A stretch of DNA of 64,000 bases, taken from positions 2,914,001-2,978,000 of the forward strand of contig JADJPZ010000004.1 in NCBI GenBank assembly GCA_016713025.1. Direction: 5' to 3'. The notes under the pieces are model-generated. The model saw only the letters and a program-made list of their open reading frames with translations, made no database searches and was not told the origin of the DNA. A program made the position numbers and the translations under genes. Below are positions 34,080 through 43,914 of this stretch, piece after piece. Positions within the stretch are counted from its first letter, which is position 1; each line of letters begins with the position of its first letter. Origin of the DNA: Saprospiraceae bacterium (GTDB taxonomy: Bacteria; Bacteroidota; Bacteroidia; Chitinophagales; Saprospiraceae).

Positions 34080-34319
34080 ACCTAAATATCTAAAATGAGT
34101 TCCGTAATGAAGATCAAAAGTACAATAAAATAAGCATTTTTGACGGCAAATCATAGCATCGTTATGGTGCATGACTGAACGGTGCGACTGCAAAATTGAG
34201 TGGGAGCTCAATTTAGTGAAGGAACCGTCAGCACACCTGACGGCATGGTCATCTTGTTTCATAGGTCAGAATGCAGTAATTTTGGTCTGGAATAGGAAAT
34301 TCATTTTAGATTTTTAGGT
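34080..34319 (+). repeat. Element A copy 2 (240 bp) with structured module
   Basis: The left end ACCTAAATATCTAAAATGAG and the right end (complement of ACCTAAAAATCTAAAATGA) are inverted repeats. Flanks are TTT on both sides, a possible 3 bp target duplication within a T run. The interior (34173-34249) holds a hairpin-rich module: AAATTGAG/CTCAATTT and CCGTCAG/CTGACGG stems around AGTGAAGGAACC. It is the left border of the GT-C gene block, with copy 3 as the right border in the same orientation. Confidence 0.82.
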
Positions 34320-34325
34320 TTTAAG

Positions 34326-34426
34326 CAATGTCGTTTAGTTAAGACATCTTTATGAAGTCTTTCCGTTGTAAGGGAAAGATTTAGATAGGGTAAAAACAAA
34401 GAAAAATTCCTTAACTAAACGACATT
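34326..34426 (+). repeat. Element B copy 3 (101 bp)
   Basis: CAATGTCGTTTAGTTAAG and the inverted CTTAACTAAACGACATT form the ends; the central TCTTTCCGTTGTAAGGGAAAG is a hairpin. It lies only 6 bp after element A copy 2. About 100 bp of plain AT-rich DNA follow before the next gene. Confidence 0.85.
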
Positions 34427-34533
34427 ATTTTTTAAAGAGAAAAAATTTGACCTGTCATATAATTAGCCGGATTATCATAGATTACTAGATGGATGCGCTT
34501 TATTCAGCAGATATATTAAAAATGTAGCTTTAT

Positions 34534-36306
34534 ATGCACAAACTTTCAAAATATACGCTCCTTATTTGTGTATTGATAGTGACCATCACTGCTTTTAAAT
34601 TTTATCCCAGGTGGGATAAAGAAGGAGGAGAAGCTACATTGTCTTGGGATGCTTCAGGTTACTATATGTACTTACCTGCCATATTTATATACAATGATAT
34701 CAAAAAGTGCCATTTTAAAGATAGTATTTTGCAAAAATATCATCCTACCCCTGATTTCCAGCAAGCTTTTTTTCATGAAAAATCAGGAAATTATGTCATG
34801 AAGTACTCTTCGGGACTTGCTCTAATAAGTTTACCTTTTTTTGCAATTGGGCATTTTGGGGCAAGTTCTTCCGCTATATATCCACCCGACGGGTTTTCAT
34901 ATCCATATCAGATTTCTATAGGCGTTGGTTTGTTTTTGTTATCTCTGATTGGGTTATATTTTTTGAGACTTGTCTTGCTCACATTTTACCAAGATAAAAC
35001 TGTCGCCATATTATTATTAGTGTACGTCATTGGAACCAATTATATCAATTATGCAGCTGTTGATCAAGCTATGGCTCACAGCACATTATTTACGATTTAT
35101 ACTTTGTTACTTTGGGTTACTATTAGATTTTATGAAACATTTCAATGGAAATACGCAATTTTTATTGGCTTGCTTACTGGTTTAGCTACTCTGATAAGAC
35201 CGACTGAATTGATATCTGTTTTGTTACCTATATTTTGGGGTATCACTTCCTGGAATTCAGTATCGGAGAGAGTTGCGTTTATCATCAGACATAGTAGTAA
35301 GTTTTTAGTGGCCGCATTATTGTTTAGCATAGTATTATCGATACAACCTATCTATTGGAAATATGCTACAGGAGAGTGGATCGTATACAGTTATGGTGAG
35401 CAAGGTTTCAGTTGGTTCAAACCACATATTTATGATTACATACTTAGCTTCCGAAGTGGTTGGCTAAGATTTACACCTATGATGGTCTTGCCTTTTGTAG
35501 GGCTCTGGGTTTTCTATAAAAATAAAATAAATCTCATTCCCGTCGTTGGTTTCATTTTGGTGAGTTTTTATATAGTGACGGCTTGGGATATATGGGATTA
35601 TGGCGGACGGGCGATGGTGCAATATTATCCAATTCTTGCATTCCCTTTTGCGGCATTGATAGAAGTTGCAGGCAAAAAAAAGTGGTCCCAATTCATTCTA
35701 TACCCAGGATTAGTGCTGTTAGCTTATCTCAATGTATGGTGGGTTTATCACGCGCATTCAGGTCAGGTGCAAGCTTTAGAGTTGTCAAGAGCATATTATT
35801 GGGCAAAAGTCGGCCGGTGGACTGCAAATGAAGAGGATAAGAAGCTGTTGGACAATAAGCATGTATTTCGGGACTTGCCACAAAATCCGGTAACGATATA
35901 TCAAAATAGTTTTGACAATGACACATCAGCTCAAATAGTGGATATAGCAGAAAATAGACAAATTAGGTTGAATAAGGAAACCCAGTCTTCTCCTACCCTT
36001 CGTATAGAATATAAAAATCAATTTAAAAAATGGATAAGGGTAAAAGCTACATTTACATGCACGAATAAGGAGTGGAATCTATGGAATCAAACACAGTTTA
36101 TTATTAAGTTTTCCCAAGGAGATAAAGAGATACAGTCCAATATGATACGAATCCATCGTTTTATATCTGATGGCGAATCCAAAGAAATCTTTTTAGATGC
36201 TAAGATTCCTAAGTCGTTTGATACAGTTGACATCCTGTTTTGGCACGCAGATAGCAATAAAGAACTGTTAATTGATGATGTAGAAGTCATTACTTTTGAT
36301 GAATAG
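34534..36306 (+). CDS. Polytopic membrane protein, putative GT-C glycosyltransferase with C-terminal beta domain
   Basis: 590 aa. About 10-11 membrane helices fill residues 8-420. The first large extracytoplasmic loop contains LSWDASGYYMYLPA, an acidic residue after helix 1 as in GT-C (lipid-phosphate-sugar dependent) transferases, but I cannot name a family. Helix-rich segments include AVDQAMAHSTLFTIYTLLL and LIRPTELISVLLPIFWG. The last about 140 residues are a separate beta-sandwich-like domain (TIYQNSFDNDTS to LLIDDVEVITFDE), like carbohydrate-binding jelly rolls. A role in adding or transferring sugars to an envelope polymer is inferred. Confidence 0.65.
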   Translation: MHKLSKYTLLICVLIVTITAFKFYPRWDKEGGEATLSWDASGYYMYLPAIFIYNDIKKCHFKDSILQKYHPTPDFQQAFFHEKSGNYVMKYSSGLALISLPFFAIGHFGASSSAIYPPDGFSYPYQISIGVGLFLLSLIGLYFLRLVLLTFYQDKTVAILLLVYVIGTNYINYAAVDQAMAHSTLFTIYTLLLWVTIRFYETFQWKYAIFIGLLTGLATLIRPTELISVLLPIFWGITSWNSVSERVAFIIRHSSKFLVAALLFSIVLSIQPIYWKYATGEWIVYSYGEQGFSWFKPHIYDYILSFRSGWLRFTPMMVLPFVGLWVFYKNKINLIPVVGFILVSFYIVTAWDIWDYGGRAMVQYYPILAFPFAALIEVAGKKKWSQFILYPGLVLLAYLNVWWVYHAHSGQVQALELSRAYYWAKVGRWTANEEDKKLLDNKHVFRDLPQNPVTIYQNSFDNDTSAQIVDIAENRQIRLNKETQSSPTLRIEYKNQFKKWIRVKATFTCTNKEWNLWNQTQFIIKFSQGDKEIQSNMIRIHRFISDGESKEIFLDAKIPKSFDTVDILFWHADSNKELLIDDVEVITFDE

Positions 36307-36441
36307 TAATAGCCATAAGCCCAAAAGTTGTGATATCCGACATCTAAAGGTAAAATATGAAAAGCATGATAGTAGTTTATAGTGGACAGAAAATATTCTG
36401 CGAAAAATTTAAATCATAGTGTATTGTAAATTAAATAATTA

Positions 36442-36463
36442 TGATTGCAAATTTTCGCAATCA
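36442..36463. terminator. Weak hairpin between convergent genes
   Basis: TGATTGC and GCAATCA form a 7 bp stem with an 8 nt AT-rich loop; the T run is poor on either strand. Possible bidirectional terminator only. Confidence 0.3.
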
Positions 36464-36510
36464 ATTTTCTGTTTGCTATAAACTTACAATGACTAAAAAA
36501 GATTCAAACT

Positions 36511-38088
36511 TTATTTATTTCTTTTCCATAACTCCATCCAATGGACTCCTTCCTCCCATTTATGGACTAATCCAAAATTACCTTGTTTGACAAATTCAGG
36601 ATAAGGATCAAAGTTGCTGATCACAATATATTCTTTACCTTCGTCCACAGACCAATCAACTTTTGTAAACACTTTGGCAGATGATAGAAAACCACTATAA
36701 GGATCTTGTAAAGTACGTCTTATGACAAAATCATTGATACCAAATGAGCTGTCATATGTCTGTAAGGCTTCCAACTTTTTGACTAAGTCATATCTCATTT
36801 CTACATAAGCTATTTGTGCTATAAGATTGCTTTGCCTGTTTTTTGCAAAATTTTCCGGAGCCAGTACTGCAATTAAAAATACTACTGCCCCACAAAAAAT
36901 CCGAGTATTTGGAGATAGTGTCTTTATAGTGACGAGATACAAAAAGAATCCAAAGGGCAATAGCGTAATCAAATATCTCACTGTTACAAAGTTTACAGAA
37001 CAAAATATAAGATACGTCAAATACACTGCAAAATTGATAAGTAAAATTTTCTTTAATCTGATATCAGTATCACCAAATAAAGTCCTGCCTATCAAATGAA
37101 TAGATCCCAATAAAATGGCAAATGCCATGAGAGCCATAAACTCAATATTGTTATTAAAATTTTTGATGACATACATCGCTATTAAAATACCAATCAACGA
37201 CATAAATAAAGTTGTCCTTTGATGCTCCTTACCGCCGAAAACTAATAGAACTGATAAGCATCCACTCATCCAGTATATCTGACCATCTTCCAGCAACCAT
37301 TCGAAAGCAAAATTCAATTTTTCTACAAACTCAGTTGATTTTTTGATCATCATACCAGTATGTTCGGGAAACAGAAACCAACCTTTATATATATATTGGA
37401 CGATGAGAAAAATCAAAAATGTTAAAATCGGCGCCAGGATTAGCAAACTTTTTTTAATAGCATCGCTGCTAAATGGTGATGTAGAATTTTTGAAATTCCA
37501 CAAAATATTTCCACAAAGTATAGCACCAGGTATCACGATTCCAGACTCTTTAGTCATGATGCCCAGACTAGCAAAAAGTATATAAAGCCACAACTTTTCT
37601 TTCAGAAAATATCGTACAGATAGCAGAAAAAATAGGGCGACGAGTATTTCCGGCAACACATTGGCAGCTTCGGTGTAAAATATTTTTGCTACACTTATCA
37701 ATATCATCACACTGATAGCAATCAGACTGTTTGTCCATTCTCTCACCGTGATGAAAATAAAAAACAAAAACAATACACTTATCGTAAGCGGAAAAGTGTG
37801 ATATGCTACAAAAGAAGTACCGAATATCTTAAGCCAGATACCTCCCAAAAAATAGAATAACAAAGGATGACCACGAGAGTAAAATTCAGGAATAGCATCA
37901 GGCAGAAGTGACGGGCCGCTTTCCATCATATGTCTCAGGCCGGGAGCATATACCCAAGCTTCGTCCCAGTAAAATGGCATATCTATATACTGCGCACGTA
38001 ACAATGTCCAAAACATAATATAGGTCAAAACAGCTATAAAGTACCATTTATTAGAATCTTTGATGTCTACGTTTACATTATTAAACAT
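36511..38088 (-). CDS. GT39/PMT-like membrane glycosyltransferase
   Basis: 525 aa with about 11-12 helices. The first loop has MPFYWDEAWVYAPGLRHM, with an Asp-Glu pair directly after helix 1, and FYSRGHPLLFYFLGGIWLKI, as in PMT_2/ArnT-type (GT-C) glycosyltransferases that use polyprenyl-phosphate sugars. EAANVLPEILVALFFLLSVR and GIMTKESGIVIPGAI are the later conserved segments. The C-terminal soluble part (about 100 residues) is short and has no recognised domain. It is convergent with the gene at 34534 and divergent from 38312. Acceptor and sugar are unknown. Confidence 0.75.
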   Translation of the reverse strand: MFNNVNVDIKDSNKWYFIAVLTYIMFWTLLRAQYIDMPFYWDEAWVYAPGLRHMMESGPSLLPDAIPEFYSRGHPLLFYFLGGIWLKIFGTSFVAYHTFPLTISVLFLFFIFITVREWTNSLIAISVMILISVAKIFYTEAANVLPEILVALFFLLSVRYFLKEKLWLYILFASLGIMTKESGIVIPGAILCGNILWNFKNSTSPFSSDAIKKSLLILAPILTFLIFLIVQYIYKGWFLFPEHTGMMIKKSTEFVEKLNFAFEWLLEDGQIYWMSGCLSVLLVFGGKEHQRTTLFMSLIGILIAMYVIKNFNNNIEFMALMAFAILLGSIHLIGRTLFGDTDIRLKKILLINFAVYLTYLIFCSVNFVTVRYLITLLPFGFFLYLVTIKTLSPNTRIFCGAVVFLIAVLAPENFAKNRQSNLIAQIAYVEMRYDLVKKLEALQTYDSSFGINDFVIRRTLQDPYSGFLSSAKVFTKVDWSVDEGKEYIVISNFDPYPEFVKQGNFGLVHKWEEGVHWMELWKRNK

Positions 38089-38311
38089 AATTGAAGTTTA
38101 GTCAAGATACTTGATTTAATAATAAGCCACAAAATAGTAGTTTTGTTTTGTTCTTGCAAAATAAATTTGGGTTGTCAATAATGTAGATTTTGGACTAAAC
38201 GATATATCACAGTAGCACATATAATTATATAAATCATGAATTAAAATTATGTATGCTATATAAAGTATGGAACTTTTATACATTTGTTTTCTAAATAAAA
38301 TTTGAAGCATA

Positions 38312-40558
38312 ATGCAAATATTTAAATCGGAAGACTGGAAGTGGATAATACCAAACCTTGCCTTATGTTTAATATTAGTCTATTCCATCAATGGTGTATA
38401 TTTTATTAATCCAAACGACCACATGCATAGTATTGGAGGCGACGCACTTGCTATATATTATGATGTAGCTTATCACGTCTGCTATGGAGATGGTCATATA
38501 TTTAGAGGCATGAATTATCCTGATGGTGAATTAATATTTTTAACTGATGCCCAAGGTGCACTAGCAATTTTATTGAATTGGATAAATAAGTATGTATTTG
38601 TTATCAGCGATTATACCGTTGGAATCATAAATTGGTTGAATGCAGTTTCAATTTTGTTATGTACTTTTTTTGTTCACCAGGTATTAAGAGAGTTCAGGGT
38701 TAGTGGGTTGATCGCTGCTTTTTTTAGTCCATTGATAACACTCATGTCTCCTCAGATTTTTAGAGTTTCCGGACATTTTGGTTTAGCATATCTTTTCATT
38801 ATTCCTTTATTTTTTTTGTGGGTCTTACGTAGGTCAAAAAATCCTGGTTTTCATTATATAGACATTCTTATTTTCTTACTATTGTTAGGCTTAACATTTA
38901 ATAATCCTTACACAGGATTTATTAGTTGTTCCATATTGATTTTTAGTGGAGTTTTCATTTGGGTCAGAAATCGTTTCAATGTATTTAAATTATATATATT
39001 TAGTGTTGGTATATTAGGACTTTTACTACCATTTACTTATTTTAAAATATTCGATCCAGTAGATGACAGGATAAAAATTCAATGGGGATTTTTTGAATAC
39101 AAATCTACCATTTTTGGTTATATATCTCCAAATGGAACATTAATGTCAGATATTGTCAAGTTCTTTGGTTTTAAGGTTCAGGAAGTACAGTTTGAAGCTT
39201 TAATGTATATTGGTCTCGTAAGTATAATATTATTATTAACCATGTTTATTTTATATTTTGTAAAATCAAATAAAGTTGCCTTTAGTGTGCCTAATGAATT
39301 TAAACCATTGATTTTTGCTACAATAATGTTATTTTTGTATTCATCAGGTACACTTTTTCTTCCTTTTGATCAAGACATGATGGAAGACAATTTTAGTATA
39401 TTGTTAATGTTTAAAGCAGTAGGAAGATTAGGCTGGGCGATGTATTTTTCTTTAACGATTTTATCTGTTTTATTCCTGGATCATGCTATGAAGAAGTTTT
39501 CAATTTGGGTTTCAATTACTTTTAGTATGTTGGCATTTTTAATTTGGAACTGGGAGATAAACACTTTTATAAGACCAAACATAAGAGATCATATTTATGA
39601 GAATCACTTTAATAGAAAACATAAAGATGATGTTCTTTTAACTCTAAAAAATAATAATATAGTCATAGATTCCTTCCAAGCCATACTCACATTACCAAAA
39701 ATGATGTCTTGGAATGACAATTTGATCTGTGATATTAATTGGAGTGCTCAGTTCCATAGCATGAAGATTTCTTATGCTACAGGTCTACCAATGGTCAATG
39801 CTATGTTGTCTAGGATGTCTGTCAGTCAAGTTTCGGAAAGAGTAGAATTAATAGCTAATCCGATAATACACAAATCAATAGTAGAAAAATTGCCAAATCA
39901 GAAAGATCTCTTAATAGTTTTAGGATTTGATCATCAACCCCTGACAATCGGTGAAAATTTTCTTTTAGGGATATCTGATACGCTTTTTCATGAACCAAAT
40001 GGATATACTTTACTAAAACTGCCTATCAGCAAAATAAATAATAATAAGTATTATGAATTTGCCAAACTACTTGTTGGAGATACTTTACATAAGAATGTAC
40101 CTTATTTTTATAATGGTTATGAAAAGGAATCTACCACAAATGCTTATTTTGGAAAGGGGGCAAAACAATTTACCAAAGGAGACCGCCAAATATTTTTTGA
40201 CACGATCAAAAACCCGCTTTCTGATAAATATACTTTTTCCGTTTGGACAAAAATCGACCATCAGAAATATGGTTTGGGGTGGTTTAAATGTGAAGTCAAA
40301 AGACAAAATGGAGAAGTGATTTATAAAGAAGTCCCTGATACCAGACGGAGTAATGATATACATGGCGATTGGATCAGAACTGAAATGACCTTTCCTGTTG
40401 ATGCAAATTGTACTGTAGATATTTCTTATTTTACCACAAGAGATATGATTATTGACGAATTATTGATTCGTCCAGATACAGCTGACATCATTATCCAGGG
40501 TTTTGATAGAAATGGAATGTTATTTAATGGCTTTAAGGTTAATAAAACTGTACTTTAA
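38312..40558 (+). CDS. Large polytopic membrane protein, putative GT-C type, AT-rich
   Basis: 748 aa, no family recognised. About 11-12 helices in residues 10-420. After helix 1 the loop reads SIGGDALAIYYDVAYHV, then GMNYPDGE, an Asp-containing pattern seen in uncharacterised GT-C-like proteins. Residues 430-600 are soluble, and the last 150 (from about KGAKQFTKGDRQIFFDTI) form a beta-sandwich ending MIIDELLIRPD, similar in layout to the C-terminus of the 34534 product. Base composition is visibly more AT-rich than sdh or aroC, suggesting transfer. Envelope glycan assembly is inferred. Confidence 0.6.
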   Translation: MQIFKSEDWKWIIPNLALCLILVYSINGVYFINPNDHMHSIGGDALAIYYDVAYHVCYGDGHIFRGMNYPDGELIFLTDAQGALAILLNWINKYVFVISDYTVGIINWLNAVSILLCTFFVHQVLREFRVSGLIAAFFSPLITLMSPQIFRVSGHFGLAYLFIIPLFFLWVLRRSKNPGFHYIDILIFLLLLGLTFNNPYTGFISCSILIFSGVFIWVRNRFNVFKLYIFSVGILGLLLPFTYFKIFDPVDDRIKIQWGFFEYKSTIFGYISPNGTLMSDIVKFFGFKVQEVQFEALMYIGLVSIILLLTMFILYFVKSNKVAFSVPNEFKPLIFATIMLFLYSSGTLFLPFDQDMMEDNFSILLMFKAVGRLGWAMYFSLTILSVLFLDHAMKKFSIWVSITFSMLAFLIWNWEINTFIRPNIRDHIYENHFNRKHKDDVLLTLKNNNIVIDSFQAILTLPKMMSWNDNLICDINWSAQFHSMKISYATGLPMVNAMLSRMSVSQVSERVELIANPIIHKSIVEKLPNQKDLLIVLGFDHQPLTIGENFLLGISDTLFHEPNGYTLLKLPISKINNNKYYEFAKLLVGDTLHKNVPYFYNGYEKESTTNAYFGKGAKQFTKGDRQIFFDTIKNPLSDKYTFSVWTKIDHQKYGLGWFKCEVKRQNGEVIYKEVPDTRRSNDIHGDWIRTEMTFPVDANCTVDISYFTTRDMIIDELLIRPDTADIIIQGFDRNGMLFNGFKVNKTVL

Positions 40559-40601
40559 GTTCGAATCTTTCTCTTTTGTTGTTTTTTCGTCTTTTTGTTA
40601 T

Positions 40602-40905
40602 ACCTTAATATCTAAAACGAGATTCGTAGTGAGAGCATCAAATACAACCTGCCCGCTTTGAGCCAGGCAGTTAAAATCAGCACTTTTAGCGACAAATCTT
40701 ACTGTGTGAAGCTATGCTGTAGTCACCACTACAGCATGGCTGCACACAGTATGGTGCATGACTGAACGGTGCGACAGCAAAATTGAGTGGGGACTCAATT
40801 GAGTGAATGAACCGTAAGCACACCTGACGGGATGGTCATGTTGTTTCATAGGTCAGAATGCAGTATTCGGAGGTCGTAATAGATTATCATTTTAGATTTT
40901 TTGGT
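40602..40905 (+). repeat. Element A copy 3 (304 bp, longest) with structured module
   Basis: Ends ACCTTAATATCTAAAACGAG and the inverted complement of ACCAAAAAATCTAAAATGA. TAT flanks both sides (40599-40601 and 40906-40908), a likely 3 bp target duplication. It carries extra inner hairpins (GCTATGCTGTAGT/ACTACAGCATGGC) absent from the other copies, plus the module at 40760-40838. Right border of the GT-C block. Confidence 0.8.
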
Positions 40906-41032
40906 TATAGGTGCTGCTTGCCTTGTTTTTTAAGTGTTGTTGATTGATGACATATTTGCACCCTGAAAATAGACTTATTCTAAATAGCACAATATAAAAG
41001 GTATTAATCCTTTTAAATACTTTTTACTTTCA

Positions 41033-41040
41033 TAAATTTG
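41033..41040 (+). promoter_or_regulatory. sdhCAB promoter -7 box
   Basis: TAAATTTG fits TAnnTTTG; no good TTG is found at the -33 position, only a T-rich stretch. The ATG of sdhC is 27 nt downstream. Confidence 0.45.
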
Positions 41041-41067
41041 CAGTCGCACAAAAATTTAGAAATCATT

Positions 41068-41751
41068 ATGAAGTGGTTAGTGACATTTTTTGGTTCGGGC
41101 ATAGGCAAAAAATTGCTGATGAGCCTTACAGGATTGTTTCTTATTCTGTTTTTAGTAGTTCACTTATTGGGCAATCTGCAATTACTCAAAGATGACGGCG
41201 GCGTCGCTTTCAATGTATATGCCCATTTTATGACTACCAACCCTCTAATAAAAACCATTGCATATGGTAATTACTTCTTTATTTTGCTCCACGCTTTTGT
41301 GGGTATCTCCTTAGCCTTGTACAACAGAAATGCCAAAGGGCAGAAATATGCAGTATCTCATTCGATGCATACATCATGGGCTTCCAAAAATATGGCACTA
41401 CTGGGTACTCTGATCCTTGCATTCATTTTGATACACATGGGAGATTTCTGGCTCAAGATGAAATTGGATCAATTACCTATGATTACATATCCGGGGGTCG
41501 AAGGAGAAATGAAGGACTTATACTTCAGGGTAGCAGAAGCTTTCAAAAACCCTCTCATAGTTGTGGTTTATGTTATTGGTTTGATTGTGTTGGCTTTCCA
41601 TTTATTACATGGGTTTCAAAGTGCCTTTCAGACCCTGGGCATCAACCATAAAAAATATACACCGGCTATAAAAACCATAGGAGTCGCATATTCTATTCTG
41701 ATTCCATTGGGATATGCGATTATACCTATTTATCATTTTTTGTTAAAATAG
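41068..41751 (+). CDS. sdhC: Succinate dehydrogenase cytochrome b subunit
   Basis: 227 aa with five helices. Histidines placed for two b haems are seen in LVVHLLGNL, ILLHAFVGI, LIHMGDFW and AFHLLHGFQ. This is the single large diheme anchor (type B) found in Bacteroidota and Epsilonproteobacteria, which passes electrons to menaquinone, consistent with the futalosine gene nearby. The ATG at 41068 (MKWLVTFFGSGIGKK) is preferred to an in-frame TTG at 41038 that overlaps the promoter. First gene of the sdhCAB operon. Confidence 0.93.
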   Translation: MKWLVTFFGSGIGKKLLMSLTGLFLILFLVVHLLGNLQLLKDDGGVAFNVYAHFMTTNPLIKTIAYGNYFFILLHAFVGISLALYNRNAKGQKYAVSHSMHTSWASKNMALLGTLILAFILIHMGDFWLKMKLDQLPMITYPGVEGEMKDLYFRVAEAFKNPLIVVVYVIGLIVLAFHLLHGFQSAFQTLGINHKKYTPAIKTIGVAYSILIPLGYAIIPIYHFLLK

Positions 41752-41856
41752 TTTTTTGATATTTGATGTCAGTCAATAGTTAAGACTGATGTATCCATCA
41801 AAAAGCAAAATTTAAAGACAATAAAACACCTTTCACCGCAAAATAAATCTAAAGGA

Positions 41857-43851
41857 ATGAACTTGAATTCAAAAATACCCGCAGGGCCGTTAGCTGAAAA
41901 GTGGACAAAATACAAATCCACCATTCCTATTGTAGCTCCCAACAACAAAAGAAAACTGGAAGTCATCGTAGTTGGTTCAGGACTTGCCGGTGCTGGTGCT
42001 GCAGCATCTTTAGGAGAGCTGGGTTATGCTGTTAAATGTTTTACATTTCACGATAGTCCCCGACGTGCACATAGCATAGCTGCCCAGGGTGGTATCAATG
42101 CAGCAAAAAACTATGCCAATGACGGAGATAGTATCCACAGACTTTTTTACGATACTATCAAAGGTGGTGACTACCGCGCCCGTGAGGCCAATGTGCACCG
42201 TCTTGCCGAATGTTCTGTCCAGATCATCGATCATTGTGTGGCGCAGGGTGTTCCGTTTGCAAGAGAATACGGTGGACTACTCGAAAACCGCTCTTTTGGT
42301 GGTGTGCAGGTGTCAAGGACTTTTTATGCAAGAGGCCAGACAGGTCAGCAATTGCTCATTGGCGCTTATCAGTCACTATCGAGACAAATATCTCTTGGCA
42401 CGGTAGAAATGTTCAATCGCCACGAAATGCTGGACCTGGTAGTCGTAGACGGTAAAGCAAGAGGTATCATTGCGCGCAATCTCATCACAGGAGAAATACA
42501 GCGACATGCTGCTCATGCAGTGATCCTGGCTACCGGTGGATACGGCAATGTTTTTTACCTTTCTACCAATGCCATGATGTGTAATGTCACAGCGGCATGG
42601 AAGTCAGTAAAAAAGGGAGCTTTAATGGCCAATCCATGTTTTACACAAATACATCCTACATGTATACCGGTATCAGGTGAGTACCAGTCCAAACTGACCC
42701 TGATGTCAGAATCCCTCAGAAATGATGGTCGTGTGTGGGTGCCAAAGAAAAAGGAAGATGCTCTGGCTATACAACAGGGTAAGCTTAAGGGCGTTAATAT
42801 CAAGGAAGAAGACAGGGATTATTTCCTTGAGAGAAGGTATCCGGCATTTGGAAATCTAGTACCTCGTGATGTGGCATCGCGTGCTGCAAAAGTAGAATGC
42901 GACAAAGGTCACGGTGTCAGTCCTACAGGCCTGGCTGTATATCTGGATTTTTCTGAAGCTATACTGAGGTATGCTAAAATGGAAGCCAATAAACAGGGAC
43001 TTTCCAATCCATCAAAGGAACAACTCATCGTATTGGGTGAAAAGGTCATTTCTGACAAATACGGCAATCTTTTCGAGATGTATGAAAAAATCACCGGAGA
43101 GAATCCATATAAAGAGCCGATGAAAATATACCCGGCCGTCCATTATACCATGGGTGGTATCTGGGTGGATTACAATCTGGAGACAAATATTCCGGGATTG
43201 TTTGCCACAGGTGAGTGCAACTTTTCGGATCACGGAGCCAACAGACTGGGTGCCTCTGCTTTGATGCAGGGACTTGCTGACGGATATTTTGTGATACCAT
43301 ATACTATAGGTACCTTCCTTGCCAATGATATATCGACTCCAAAGATAAAAAATGATTTGCCGGAGTTTTTGGAAGCAGAAAAAGCGACAAAAGCATTGAT
43401 AGACAGGTTGCTCAATGTAAAAGGCAATCAATCTGTAGAGAGTTTCCACAGAAGGTTAGGAAAGATCGTATGGGAATACTGTGGAATGGCGCGCAATGAA
43501 GCCGGCCTGATCAAAGGTCGTCAGATGATCCGCGAACTGAGAGAGGAGTATTATCGCGATGTATTCGTACCCGGTACTAATGAAGAATACAATCCCGAGC
43601 TCGAAAAGGCCATTAGGGTAGCTGATCTGATGGAACATGGTGAGTTGATGATGCTGGATGCACTTAATAGAAATGAATCCTGTGGCGGCCATTTCCGCGA
43701 AGAATCTGTATCGGAAGATGGAGAAGCATTGCGAAATGACGCAGATTATGCTTACGTAGCCGCATGGGCATGGGACGAAAACAATCCGGTGCTGCACAAG
43801 GAGCCGCTCATTTTTGAAAATGTAGAACTTAAAACAAGAAGTTATAAATAA
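41857..43851 (+). CDS. sdhA: Succinate dehydrogenase/fumarate reductase flavoprotein subunit
   Basis: 664 aa. FAD-binding VIVVGSGLAGAGAAASLGEL at about 35-55; HSIAAQGGINAAKNY contains the region with the flavinylated His. Substrate-site residues lie in HPTCIPVSGEY, SESLRNDGR and HYTMGGIWVD. DHGANRLGASALMQGLADG is the C-terminal FAD/substrate segment. The length and insertions match type B enzymes. It oxidises succinate to fumarate at the inner face of the membrane. 105 bp after sdhC. Confidence 0.96.
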   Translation: MNLNSKIPAGPLAEKWTKYKSTIPIVAPNNKRKLEVIVVGSGLAGAGAAASLGELGYAVKCFTFHDSPRRAHSIAAQGGINAAKNYANDGDSIHRLFYDTIKGGDYRAREANVHRLAECSVQIIDHCVAQGVPFAREYGGLLENRSFGGVQVSRTFYARGQTGQQLLIGAYQSLSRQISLGTVEMFNRHEMLDLVVVDGKARGIIARNLITGEIQRHAAHAVILATGGYGNVFYLSTNAMMCNVTAAWKSVKKGALMANPCFTQIHPTCIPVSGEYQSKLTLMSESLRNDGRVWVPKKKEDALAIQQGKLKGVNIKEEDRDYFLERRYPAFGNLVPRDVASRAAKVECDKGHGVSPTGLAVYLDFSEAILRYAKMEANKQGLSNPSKEQLIVLGEKVISDKYGNLFEMYEKITGENPYKEPMKIYPAVHYTMGGIWVDYNLETNIPGLFATGECNFSDHGANRLGASALMQGLADGYFVIPYTIGTFLANDISTPKIKNDLPEFLEAEKATKALIDRLLNVKGNQSVESFHRRLGKIVWEYCGMARNEAGLIKGRQMIRELREEYYRDVFVPGTNEEYNPELEKAIRVADLMEHGELMMLDALNRNESCGGHFREESVSEDGEALRNDADYAYVAAWAWDENNPVLHKEPLIFENVELKTRSYK

Positions 43852-43914
43852 CATTTGCATCATTTAAAGTAAACCTTGCTTCATATAAAGTTATAATCAT
43901 TAAATAGTCGAATC

